Source: Alloscardovia sp963543015 (GTDB lineage Bacteria > Actinomycetota > Actinomycetes > Actinomycetales > Bifidobacteriaceae). Taken from it: DNA of 64,000 nt. The DNA lies in NCBI GenBank assembly GCA_963543015.1, contig CAUTYZ010000004.1:114169-178168 (forward strand), given 5' to 3'. The notes beneath the pieces are model-generated. The model was not told where the DNA came from. It searched no databases and was given only the letters and a program-made list of their open reading frames with translations. How positions within the stretch are numbered: the stretch's first letter is position 1; the number at the start of each line of letters is the position of its first letter. Shown here one piece after another: positions 17,830-26,143 of this stretch. The position numbers and the translations under genes are program-made.

Positions 17830-18249
17830 ATGAAGAGGACCAAACGATCATATTGCGTAATTTTTGTCGCAATTATAGGAACTCTCTTCATGATGTGCGA
17901 GCAGGATGCATACGCAGGCTTCATCCACAGAACCGTATCCACTCACCAAAACGCAACAAAATAACATCGCGATGGGGATCTTTCGCCGCTATAACGTGTA
18001 CGCGATACTTTTCTAGCTTCAGAACGTCACATAGTTGCAGACAGCGTCCATGTCATCGTCGAAATCAACAATGACCCTAAGCGGCAAAGTGACATTCCTT
18101 ATCTTGATCTTGACCGACTCGACAACCCTAATTTCCAAATCGGTTTATCTCCACTTGATGAGTATTACGATTTGGAGCGCGAAATTTACATCCCCAAAAA
18201 TGAGCCAGTTGACCTCTCAAAAATAGAAATCACTTATCTCAAGAAATAG
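17830..18249 (+). pseudogene. Broken gene for a secreted or membrane-anchored protein upstream of the lipase
   Basis: ATG 17830 follows GGAG and opens MKRTKRSYCVIFVAIIGTLF, a clear signal or anchor helix. This frame stops at a TAA near 17962. A coding-like stretch continues in the +1 frame (SSTEPYPLTKTQQNNIAMGI...RRYNVYAI) up to a TAG near 18013. From about 17995 the first frame is open again, reading LASERHIVADSVHVIVEIN through IEITYLKK to TAG 18247-18249, two bases before the lipase ATG. This looks like one gene of about 139 codons with two compensating frameshifts, near 17895-17930 and 17990-18010. The family is not recognised. An alternative is a short peptide gene followed by chance open sequence. 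Confidence 0.5.
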
Positions 18250-18251
18250 CT

Positions 18252-19514
18252 ATGCCTTTTACTCCGAATCAAAATAGATTATTTTCCGATTCTGCCTACG
18301 GAGTTGCTCCAAATGGAACAACTACACTCCAAAAAAATTTTCATCCTAAACAAGGGCATGACTACCTTCTAGACCCTCAGAATCGCAATGGCGGTAAATA
18401 CCGCGTCCTCGAAAAGCAGAACGACCCGCAAACTGGATTCCAAGCAATGGCAGTTACACCGGTTGGCAAAGACGGTAATCCTGATACCACACAAGTGACA
18501 ATTGCTTATGCTGGAACAAATCCTACGGATATCGAGGATATAAAAACGGACATATTTAGCGTTGGCCTCGGTATGAGAACACACCAAATGATGCAGGCAG
18601 ATATCTTCGCCAATTACATCAAAACCACATATAACCCTGCTGATCTTTCTTTTACAGGTCACTCTTTAGGTGGTTATGAAGCAATGAGTATGGCTGGCAA
18701 GTATCGAGGCTCTGCCACGACTTTTAACGCCCCGAATGCTACTAACGATATGGACTCTCCCACACAGGCTTACGTAGCACGTAACCCTGGACTCTTTAAT
18801 AATTACATCGTCTCCAACGATAAAGTTGGCAATTTTGGAATGCTAGGCGGGAATGCTCTTGGAACCACTATATACACGGGAGATTTACCTACCCACCTCA
18901 GCGATAAGGACAGTTGGCTCGCTGAGAGGAAAAATGAGCTTTTTGGAGCCACCCACGGTTTGGATAAATTCCGAGTTGATGCTGATGGAAATATCCTCAC
19001 CACCGACGGTAAAATTGCACGTAAACAGGATGCTCTCGTATCTGAAATTACACAACATGTTCGAGCAGAACTCTACGGAATTCCTCGCTCATCAATGACT
19101 TCTGAATTCGCTTATCATTCAGCCCAAGCAGAGGTAATTGCTGCTGTCCTCGAAGAGATAGCTGTTTTCGCATCTGAAGAATTCGAAGACCACGCGCATC
19201 GTGCTTATGATGCCACTCAGATTCTTTACAATTACACTATCTCCCACCCCACCAAATCTATATCTTGTCTAGATGCGAATGAAATTCGAGAAACACTCGC
19301 TGAAGCCGGCATTACTCATACAAGTTATGTCGAAAGCGTCGAAGATCACTTCCGATATGCTCTCAAAGTATCTCGTTCCATCGCTCAGGATTTCAATACT
19401 CTTCATCAGAAAATGATTGATGCAAGCGGTAGAGTGACCTCAGCAGACATGATTCTTGGCCATCTCACCTCAGGCCGCACTACCCAACTTCCTCATAAAG
19501 CCCCAAAACACTAA
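18252..19514 (+). CDS. Lipase-like alpha/beta hydrolase with helical C-terminal domain
   Basis: 420 residues. The nucleophile elbow is LSFTGHSLGGYEAMS (Ser138). Asp190 in VSNDKVGNF and His235 in FGATHGLDKF complete a plausible catalytic triad. There is no signal peptide. From about residue 255 onward the protein is predicted mostly helical, with no recognised domain. The arrangement of an N-terminal lipase and a helical C-terminus, next to a gene for an exported protein, recalls secreted lipase toxins with membrane-anchored immunity partners, but no secretion genes are in the window. It may equally be a cytoplasmic esterase. Base composition is somewhat more AT-rich than its neighbours. Confidence 0.7.
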   Translation: MPFTPNQNRLFSDSAYGVAPNGTTTLQKNFHPKQGHDYLLDPQNRNGGKYRVLEKQNDPQTGFQAMAVTPVGKDGNPDTTQVTIAYAGTNPTDIEDIKTDIFSVGLGMRTHQMMQADIFANYIKTTYNPADLSFTGHSLGGYEAMSMAGKYRGSATTFNAPNATNDMDSPTQAYVARNPGLFNNYIVSNDKVGNFGMLGGNALGTTIYTGDLPTHLSDKDSWLAERKNELFGATHGLDKFRVDADGNILTTDGKIARKQDALVSEITQHVRAELYGIPRSSMTSEFAYHSAQAEVIAAVLEEIAVFASEEFEDHAHRAYDATQILYNYTISHPTKSISCLDANEIRETLAEAGITHTSYVESVEDHFRYALKVSRSIAQDFNTLHQKMIDASGRVTSADMILGHLTSGRTTQLPHKAPKH

Positions 19515-19585
19515 GGTGAATGAAATCTCCCATTGCTGAGCACCCACCGCGAGCACCACACTTATGCCCCCAACCGCCTCGCAGG

Positions 19586-20077
19586 CTAAAGCTCTATCCA
19601 GTATCGCTCTACACCATTGCGCACATCATCGAGTACACCACCTTGAGACAGAATGGTGCGTCTGCTGCCCTCATTATCGCTATGGCATGTGATAAGCACT
19701 CGACGTAATCCATGCTCACGCGCACGCTCGAGACCCTGGCGAAGTTGTTCTTTGGCGAGTCCTCGTCTGCGCATCTGTGGTCGAATACTATACCCAATAT
19801 TTCCACCTACATTGAAAAGATGGTCATTGAGTTCAAGCCGTATATTAAGAAATCCGAGAGGCATTCCCTCATCATCAAATGACACGTAGTGCACGGCAGG
19901 AACGAAGCCTTCCAGCGGCTGTGTTTTCGCGGTCTCGTTATAGTCAAGCCATTGTTCGTAATTAAATTGTTCTGTAGGCACGAAGGAGCCATCCATAGCA
20001 GAATGTGCCTCTTCAAACTCACGAACCATGTCCTCTATACCCGTTTTATCGCTCATGACTGGTTCTCGTAAAATCAT
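19586..20077 (-). CDS. GNAT-family N-acetyltransferase
   Basis: 163 residues from ATG 20075-20077, chosen because AAGGAG precedes it; a longer frame opening at 20167 lies inside the upstream Nudix gene. GNAT features: LGFLNIRLELNDHL, then the acetyl-CoA loop IGYSIRPQMRRRGLAKEQL and LITCHSDNEGSRRTILSQGG. It acetylates an unknown amine. It starts 1 bp after the Nudix stop codon, so the two form an operon. Confidence 0.88.
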   Translation of the reverse strand: MILREPVMSDKTGIEDMVREFEEAHSAMDGSFVPTEQFNYEQWLDYNETAKTQPLEGFVPAVHYVSFDDEGMPLGFLNIRLELNDHLFNVGGNIGYSIRPQMRRRGLAKEQLRQGLERAREHGLRRVLITCHSDNEGSRRTILSQGGVLDDVRNGVERYWIEL

Positions 20078-20078
20078 C

Positions 20079-20666
20079 TCACTCCTTCTCCCGGATAAAT
20101 TCATGAAGTACCAACGCCATACGCTGATCAATGGAATCCTCTCCATGTAGCAAAGCATCAGCCTCATCTCGATGTAGCCAGTGGACAGTTATATCTTCGC
20201 TCTCCTCAAGATGTTGATGGACGTTACTTTGATGTGGATCTACAGTCACATACACGAAAGCAATGGACTCATTGGTAAGACCCGGGGAAACGTATGTCGG
20301 ACGAATGACATCATCAATACTTGTGAAGTCATACCCCGTTTCTTCCTTCATCTCACGAGCTGCAGCATCTTCAAAGCTCGAATCATCAGCATCGATAAGA
20401 CCTGCTGGAAATGCCCAGACATATCCATTAATTGCCGGGCGGAATTCACGGATAACGAGCATCTGATCGCCATTAACTGACCGCGCGATAATGGTGACAG
20501 CATCACCCTCACTGCGGGCGAGATCGGCTAGTTCATGCACCTCATGACGACTTACCATGTCGTATCGGTTTATCTGACCGTTGTTCAGTTCGACATTTAC
20601 AGTATAGAAATGAATGAACTTGCTTGGATTAAGAGGCTCATTGGCTACGACACTATGATTCTTCAT
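20079..20666 (-). CDS. Nudix hydrolase (ADP-ribose pyrophosphatase-like)
   Basis: 195 residues. The Nudix box is visible as AGLIDADDSSFEDAAAREMK followed by EETGYD; the REMKEETG metal-binding core is intact, while the first half has Asp instead of Glu and one extra residue compared with the standard box. The fold around it (LVIREFRPAINGYVWAFPAG, then YVSPGLTNE) resembles ADP-ribose or nucleotide-sugar pyrophosphatases. Likely a cytoplasmic housekeeping hydrolase; the substrate is not determined. Confidence 0.85.
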   Translation of the reverse strand: MKNHSVVANEPLNPSKFIHFYTVNVELNNGQINRYDMVSRHEVHELADLARSEGDAVTIIARSVNGDQMLVIREFRPAINGYVWAFPAGLIDADDSSFEDAAAREMKEETGYDFTSIDDVIRPTYVSPGLTNESIAFVYVTVDPHQSNVHQHLEESEDITVHWLHRDEADALLHGEDSIDQRMALVLHEFIREKE

Positions 20667-20800
20667 ACCTCAACGATATTACCCCCCCTCGAGACACCTC
20701 TCTTAAGAGCTTCTCACATCCACACAGCAGACAAGGGTACTCTCGTACTCTCATAACCATCACCACGACCATAACCATGACCGTAACTGTCCGAAATGCA

Positions 20801-20842
20801 AAAATCTCGCACACCCATAGATATGTATGAATGTGCGAGACG
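20801..20842 (-). terminator. Rho-independent terminator of clpB
   Basis: TCTCGCACA (20805-20813) pairs with TGTGCGAGA (20832-20840); on the minus strand the stem is followed by UUUUU. It lies about 100 bp after the clpB stop. Confidence 0.85.
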
Positions 20843-20938
20843 TATTATGCACGCGACCTAACATGCGTCATACTCAACGCACGTCGTGTTCGCAGCACTA
20901 TTTCAGCTCACCTGAATGTTTGTGAGTTCTTGCTACTC

Positions 20939-23638
20939 TTACTGAGCATCCTTGGCAGAGTCAGCACTGTCAGAGTCAGCCTTGTCAGATTCACCTTCCG
21001 CAGCCGCTTCGGATGCCAGCTCTTCTGTAGCCCAGCTGGTCAATTCCAAATGTTCACCACCAGTTTGGTCTACGAGAACGGTATCACCGTCGTGAACCTT
21101 ACCCGACAAGAGCATACGAGCCAACTGGTCGCCTACTTCACTTTGAACCAAACGACGCAATGGACGTGCACCGAATGCTGGATCATATCCCATATCTGCA
21201 AGCCATTCGCGAGCAGCTGGGGTGACATCCAAAGTGATACGACGATCCGTGAGTCGGGAAGCCACAGCATTAACCTGAATATCAACAATGTGTGCGAGTT
21301 CATCACGAGTCAATGGTTCGAAGATAATCAAATCATCGAGACGGTTGATGAATTCTGGCTTGAAGTGCGCATGAACTGCATTCATCACAGCCTGATTGCG
21401 TTCTTCCTTACTCAAATCACCCGAGATGAGGAATTGAGATCCCAAGTTCGAGGTCATAATCAAGATAGTGTTCTTGAAGTCCACAGTTCGACCCTGACCA
21501 TCAGTCAATCGTCCATCATCCAAAACCTGAAGTAGGATATCGAAGACTTCTGGATGAGCCTTTTCAACTTCATCAAAGAGCACGACAGAGTATGGACGAC
21601 GACGAACAGCTTCCGTCAACTGACCGCCCTCTTCATAACCGATATATCCAGGAGCAGCACCGATCAAGCGCGATACGGAAGACTTTTCCATATATTCACT
21701 CATATCGATACGTACAACTGCACGTTCATCATCAAAGAGGAAGTCTGCCAATGCCTTTGCCAGCTCAGTCTTTCCTACACCGGTTGGTCCAAGGAACATA
21801 AAGCTAGCCGTTGGACGATTTGGATCGGAAATTCCTGCTCGAGAGCGACGTACTGCATCGCTGACCGCACGAACTGCTTCCTTCTGACCGATGACTCGAC
21901 GCCCCAACTCATCTTCCATATGAAGGAGCTTCTCGTTTTCGCCCTTCATCAGTCGACCAACTGGAATTCCCGTCCAGTCAGACACAATCTGAGCAATAGA
22001 ATCTGCATCGACATGGTCAGGAACCATTGGCTCCTTGTCATTATCAACGCCATCTTCATGTGCTTCATCGGCTTCATCTGCAGTCTTTTCTGCGACGGCT
22101 AATTCACGCTGAATCTGTGGGATATCACCGTACAGAATTCGCGATGCTTTTTCAAGATCGCCGTCACGAGTTGCCTTATCAGCCTCTACGCGCAAGCTAT
22201 CGAGCTGAGCACGCAAATCACCAATCTTGTTATGTCCGCTCTTTTCTGCTTCCCAACGCGCATTCAGACCTGCAAGCTGCTCACGTGCATCAGCGAGTTC
22301 TGCCTGCAACTTTTCCAAGCGTTCCTGAGATGTGATATCTTCCGACTTCTTGAGCTGCATTTCTTCCATCTCGAGACGGGTCACTCGACGAGTCAATTCG
22401 TCGATTTCCTCTGGAGACGAATCCAATTCCATACGCAAGTGAGATGCTGCTTCATCTACCAAATCAATTGCCTTATCTGGCAATTGACGTCCTGTGATAT
22501 AACGGTTCGACAAAGTTGCTGCCGCTACAAGAGCATCATCACCGATCGTGACCTTATGGTGAGCTTCGTAGCGTTCTTTCAAACCGCGCAAAATTGCCAC
22601 GGTATCTTCTACACTTGGCTCACCAACAAATACCTGCTGGAAACGACGTTCCAAAGCTGGATCCTTCTCGATGTTTTCACGGTACTCATCAAGAGTCGTA
22701 GCACCAATCAAACGCAGCTCTCCTCGAGCAAGCATAGGCTTGAGCATGTTGCCCGCATCCATTGAACCTTCAGTAGCGCCCGCACCTACGATGGTATGAA
22801 TTTCATCGATAAAAGTGATGACATTACCATCAGAGCGTTCGATTTCTTCCAGTACAGCCTTCAAGCGCTCTTCAAACTCACCGCGATACTTCGAGCCCGC
22901 TACGAGAGAGGACATATCCAAAGTCACCACGCGCTTATTTTGCAAAGTCGTTGGCACATCACCTGCGACGATACGCAATGCAAGACCTTCTACGACAGCG
23001 GTCTTGCCGACGCCTGGCTCACCGATAAGAACTGGATTGTTCTTAGTACGGCGGCTCAAAATCTGGATAACACGACGAATTTCCTTATCACGTCCAATGA
23101 CAGGGTCGAGCTTTCCTTCGCGAGCACGAGCAGTCAAGTCGGTCGAATACTTTTCGAGAGCCTTGTACGAACCTTCTGCATCTGGGCTGGTTACGCGAGC
23201 ACCGCCGCGTACACTCGATACTGCTTCCTTCAAAGATTCGGCCGTTGCACCAAAGCGCTTAATAATCTGTGCAGCTTCAGAATTTCCTTCTGCTACTGCA
23301 ATGAGCAAATGCTCCGTAGAGATATATTCATCGCCCATAGCACTCATAACTTTTTGAGCATCGACAAGTGCTGCTTCCAATGAACGAGAAGCAGTTGCCT
23401 GACCGGCACTCGATCCCGATACTCGAGGCAAAGCTACCAATGCTTGACGAACCGCTGCTCCGACAGCTTGAGCATCTGCACCAGCTGCATCAAGCAAATC
23501 ACGTACTACGCCTTGTTCTTGAGTCAACAATGCGTCGACAAGGTGCAAGGTTTCTACCTGTGGGTTACCTGCTGCAGATGCACTTTGCACTGCAGAGGAT
23601 ATAGCTTCTTGAGCTAAAGTTGTAAATTTCTGTTCCAT
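20939..23638 (-). CDS. clpB: ATP-dependent disaggregase ClpB
   Basis: 899 residues, full-length Hsp100. An N-terminal repeat domain (MEQKFTTLAQEAISSAVQ) is followed by AAA-1 with Walker A GEPGVGKTAVVEG, a middle coiled-coil domain rich in Glu/Lys/Arg (about 410-530), AAA-2 with GPTGVGKTELAKAL, the arginine-finger region and an acidic Ser/Asp/Ala-rich tail. It resolves protein aggregates together with DnaK, DnaJ and GrpE, whose genes are also in the window. A perfect HAIR operator at 23740-23760, about 100 bp upstream, places it under HspR control. Confidence 0.97.
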   Translation of the reverse strand: MEQKFTTLAQEAISSAVQSASAAGNPQVETLHLVDALLTQEQGVVRDLLDAAGADAQAVGAAVRQALVALPRVSGSSAGQATASRSLEAALVDAQKVMSAMGDEYISTEHLLIAVAEGNSEAAQIIKRFGATAESLKEAVSSVRGGARVTSPDAEGSYKALEKYSTDLTARAREGKLDPVIGRDKEIRRVIQILSRRTKNNPVLIGEPGVGKTAVVEGLALRIVAGDVPTTLQNKRVVTLDMSSLVAGSKYRGEFEERLKAVLEEIERSDGNVITFIDEIHTIVGAGATEGSMDAGNMLKPMLARGELRLIGATTLDEYRENIEKDPALERRFQQVFVGEPSVEDTVAILRGLKERYEAHHKVTIGDDALVAAATLSNRYITGRQLPDKAIDLVDEAASHLRMELDSSPEEIDELTRRVTRLEMEEMQLKKSEDITSQERLEKLQAELADAREQLAGLNARWEAEKSGHNKIGDLRAQLDSLRVEADKATRDGDLEKASRILYGDIPQIQRELAVAEKTADEADEAHEDGVDNDKEPMVPDHVDADSIAQIVSDWTGIPVGRLMKGENEKLLHMEDELGRRVIGQKEAVRAVSDAVRRSRAGISDPNRPTASFMFLGPTGVGKTELAKALADFLFDDERAVVRIDMSEYMEKSSVSRLIGAAPGYIGYEEGGQLTEAVRRRPYSVVLFDEVEKAHPEVFDILLQVLDDGRLTDGQGRTVDFKNTILIMTSNLGSQFLISGDLSKEERNQAVMNAVHAHFKPEFINRLDDLIIFEPLTRDELAHIVDIQVNAVASRLTDRRITLDVTPAAREWLADMGYDPAFGARPLRRLVQSEVGDQLARMLLSGKVHDGDTVLVDQTGGEHLELTSWATEELASEAAAEGESDKADSDSADSAKDAQ

Positions 23639-23729
23639 ATCAGTCTTCTTTCTTCACCGCCCCATTTTCCTTGTATTATCGAGGCGTTCATTCCGTTTCT
23701 GATATGTTCAACAGTTTCGCTATAAACTT

Positions 23730-23770
23730 ATTCCCAAAACTTGAGTGTGTTTGACTCAAGTTTTGGGAAT
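23730..23770. promoter_or_regulatory. HAIR operator (HspR site) of clpB with extended arms
   Basis: CTTGAGT (23740-23746), a 7-bp spacer and ACTCAAG (23754-23760) match the HAIR consensus exactly. The symmetry continues outward to perfect 17-bp arms (23730-23746 and 23754-23770), longer than HspR needs. The hairpin may also stop transcription from the upstream nucleoside hydrolase gene. Confidence 0.92.
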
Positions 23771-23813
23771 TGTGTATCGACCTGATGCTTCTCAAGTCAC
23801 CATGCCTGAAAAA

Positions 23814-24826
23814 TCAGGCCTTTTCGGACATTCCAGATTCCAACACGCCATTCATCAGGTCAAACGCGCGCAAAGTTCTCGCTTCCCATTGCTCTACAAA
23901 ACGTGCCGCATCGACAGTTAAAGCCACACGAACATGCTCTGCTGGAACATTGAGCAAAGCTGGGTCTCCCACTGTTCGTCCTCGCTGTGGACCTTCCAGA
24001 TCGACCATAAGGTTTATCGGGAAACAATCCACAAGATCAGGCTCAAGCGCCACTGCCACAGCAAGCGGATCATGCAGAGGTGAACCATTCAAGAAAATTG
24101 GGTCAGCTTGTTCATTCGCATTAATGTAGTATCCCAATGCCTGCGCGACGAATGCACCTGCTACACCACCGTTTTTGCTAAAGTTTCCCTGTGGGCGCGA
24201 GTCATCAACGCGCGATGCGTCACGTCAATTCCCACAACTGTAATATCCGCGCCACTATGGAACACCCTGTTTGCAGCTTCAGGATCATTGACTATATTTG
24301 TCTCACTGATAAGGTTGTAGCAATTTCCTGGCTGAGTCAGCGCTCCACCCATAATGACCAGATGTAATGAGGATGCAAGCTCTGGATACTGAGTTAAGAA
24401 AGCATCGATATTCGTCAAAGGACCGGTTGCGATAACGGTGATATCCGTACCGAATGTACGCACTGCTTCAGCTTCAAATTCCACCCCATCGTCGAGAATT
24501 TCTCCTCGTGTGACATGCTCAGGAATGGAAAGCTCTGCACCACCCCATCCGTTCTTACCATGGAAACGTTCGCATCCCTCATCGACTTCATATTCAGTCG
24601 ATTGAGTATCGAAAGATGGAACAGAAAGACCGTGATATGCGGGAACATCTGCTCGCCCGAGAGCATCGAGAAGAGCACGATTATTATGCGTAGCCTGACT
24701 TTCAGTAACATTTCCAAAAGTTCCTACTACCCCCATGATGTCTACATCTGGCGACGCAGCAAGATAGAGCAACGCCAATGTATCATCAATGCCTGTATCG
24801 CAATCAAGAATTACTCGCTGTGTCAT
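23814..24826 (-). pseudogene. Nucleoside hydrolase (IunH family) with a single-base frameshift
   Basis: The 5' part (24826-24161) encodes VILDCDTGIDDTLALLYLA, the Asp-rich calcium/ribose site of inosine-uridine nucleoside hydrolases, then ATGPLTNIDAF and VIMGGALTQPGN, and stops at ETLAKTVV. The 3' part (24160-23814) continues in another frame with NGGVAGAFVAQALGYYINAN and LHDPLAVAVALEPDL, carrying the C-terminal catalytic DP segment. The switch lies at a run of five T (24172-24176, plus strand); six would restore one frame of about 337 residues. It is coupled to the upstream binding protein by an ATGA overlap. It could be inactive, a sequencing error, or rescued by slippage. Confidence 0.85.
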
Positions 24827-25926
24827 TTTTGAATTGCCTTTACTATGTCTGAGCCCTTCATCAGGAATTGGCTATCGACTTGCTGACTTGCCTGAGGAGC
24901 TTTCGTTACCTTCTGATTGTTCTGATCGGTATATGCGCCCGCTCTCGCCACGAAATCAAAGTATTCTTGTGCAGCTTTTTCGTTCATCGTTCCGATAGTG
25001 AACTGTCCCGATGCAACCTCATCACGGTTTCCCCAGTAATTTCCATCGACAATTACCTGCATAGATTTCTTGACAAGTTCTGGGTCGAGATTAGCGTCTT
25101 TTGCATCTTCAACCAGAATTTTTGCTGCCTCTTGTGGATGCCAATATGCCCATGTATAGCCTTTTTGAATGGCATGCGTAAATGCGCGAACTGTCGTAGG
25201 ATCATTCTTAATGGTGCGATCCGATGTGATAATTCCGATTTCATCAGCATTTCCCGGAACACCGTAGTCTGGTTCGTTCCAGCAGTTGAGCTTTGGGCCG
25301 TTGAGCTCTGCTTGCACGCCTTCCCATGTCGAGTAGAAACCACCAAAATCTGCCTTACCCGAGGTAAGAGTTTGGAAAGTGGACGTTCCTACTGTCACTT
25401 TTTCAAAGTTTCCCTTGCCGCCATCGAATTGGATCATTCGACGAATAACAGCATCAGATTCATTCGCGCCAAAAGTTGCAAAAGTTTTTCCATCAAAATC
25501 TTTCGGAGATGTAATCGAGGTATTGGACGCAAGAGAGCACCAGATAGCAGATGTGCGCTGCTGGATTTGCGCGATAACTTTCAACCCAGCATTTTTGATG
25601 TTTGCGACGCCGACATTGAAAGTATTAGACAACGCAAAATCTGCTGCTCCCGTGGATACAGCTTGTTCAGCTCCTGCTTGCGAGGCAGCTACGATATCAA
25701 CATTGAGCCCTTCTTGCTTAAAATATCCGTTATGAGCGGCAATGTACGCGCCGATATGATTTGTATCAGGAATCCAGCTGAGCATAAAGGATACAGTTTT
25801 GAGCTGGGAATTCGATGAAGAATTTTGAGCAGAACCACACGCTCCCAGCGCACCGACGAGCCCTAAAACTGTTACAAAACTGAGAATAAAAGTTACACTA
25901 CGACGAAAAAGTGTTCGTGGCATCAT
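24823..25926 (-). CDS. ABC transporter substrate-binding lipoprotein (NMT1/THI5-like)
   Basis: 367 residues from ATG 25924-25926. Lipoprotein signal: RRSVTFILSFVTVLGLVGALGAC followed by GSAQNSSS, with the lipobox Cys near residue 32. The mature part matches the THI5/NMT1-like fold (VSFMLSWIPDTNHIGAYIAA, GYFKQEGLNVDIV, DFALSNTFNVGVA) that binds pyrimidine precursors, riboflavin-like compounds or other ligands. No permease or ATPase gene is adjacent; its only partner is the overlapping nucleoside hydrolase, which suggests a nucleoside or base ligand. A longer frame opens at 26115, but it covers the leader hairpin. Confidence 0.85.
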   Translation of the reverse strand: MMPRTLFRRSVTFILSFVTVLGLVGALGACGSAQNSSSNSQLKTVSFMLSWIPDTNHIGAYIAAHNGYFKQEGLNVDIVAASQAGAEQAVSTGAADFALSNTFNVGVANIKNAGLKVIAQIQQRTSAIWCSLASNTSITSPKDFDGKTFATFGANESDAVIRRMIQFDGGKGNFEKVTVGTSTFQTLTSGKADFGGFYSTWEGVQAELNGPKLNCWNEPDYGVPGNADEIGIITSDRTIKNDPTTVRAFTHAIQKGYTWAYWHPQEAAKILVEDAKDANLDPELVKKSMQVIVDGNYWGNRDEVASGQFTIGTMNEKAAQEYFDFVARAGAYTDQNNQKVTKAPQASQQVDSQFLMKGSDIVKAIQK

Positions 25927-25941
25927 GAACCTAACTACTGC

Positions 25942-25982
25942 ATATATTTCTTGCCATTGTGAGACACGCATCAGAAATATAT
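25942..25982 (-). promoter_or_regulatory. Leader hairpin just upstream of the binding-protein gene
   Basis: ATATATTTCT (25942-25951) and AGAAATATAT (25973-25982) form a perfect 10-bp stem with a 21-nt loop, ending 15 bp before the start codon. It could modulate translation. I looked for thiamine and purine riboswitch signatures and did not find them. Confidence 0.4.
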
Positions 25983-26086
25983 AAAGGGCTACGTGCTTCA
26001 ACCTCATATAGTTAACACTATTTTGGCACATCGCGCAAGTGGGCGTACTACAACGTGCATGACAAGGCTGACAGAACTGATACACA

Positions 26087-26124
26087 AAGCGGCGTACGAT
26101 ATGAAAACATACCATACGCCGCTT
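26087..26124 (-). terminator. Hairpin terminator of lysA
   Basis: Seventeen-base arms (26087-26103 and 26108-26124, starting AAGCGGCGTA and ending TACGCCGCTT) pair around an AAAA loop with only two mismatches, 20 bp after the lysA stop. The minus-strand continuation begins UUU. Confidence 0.85.
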
Positions 26125-26143
26125 GTTTCACCGGTTCATGAGT

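Noticed and set aside
23740..23760. Reading the HAIR repeat as a simple terminator only
   Set aside because: The exact CTTGAGT-N7-ACTCAAG match and position upstream of clpB identify it as an HspR operator; terminator activity would be additional.
25927..26086. Thiamine (TPP) riboswitch upstream of the THI5-like binding protein
   Set aside because: I looked for the conserved TPP aptamer segments on the minus strand and did not find them; only a simple hairpin is present.
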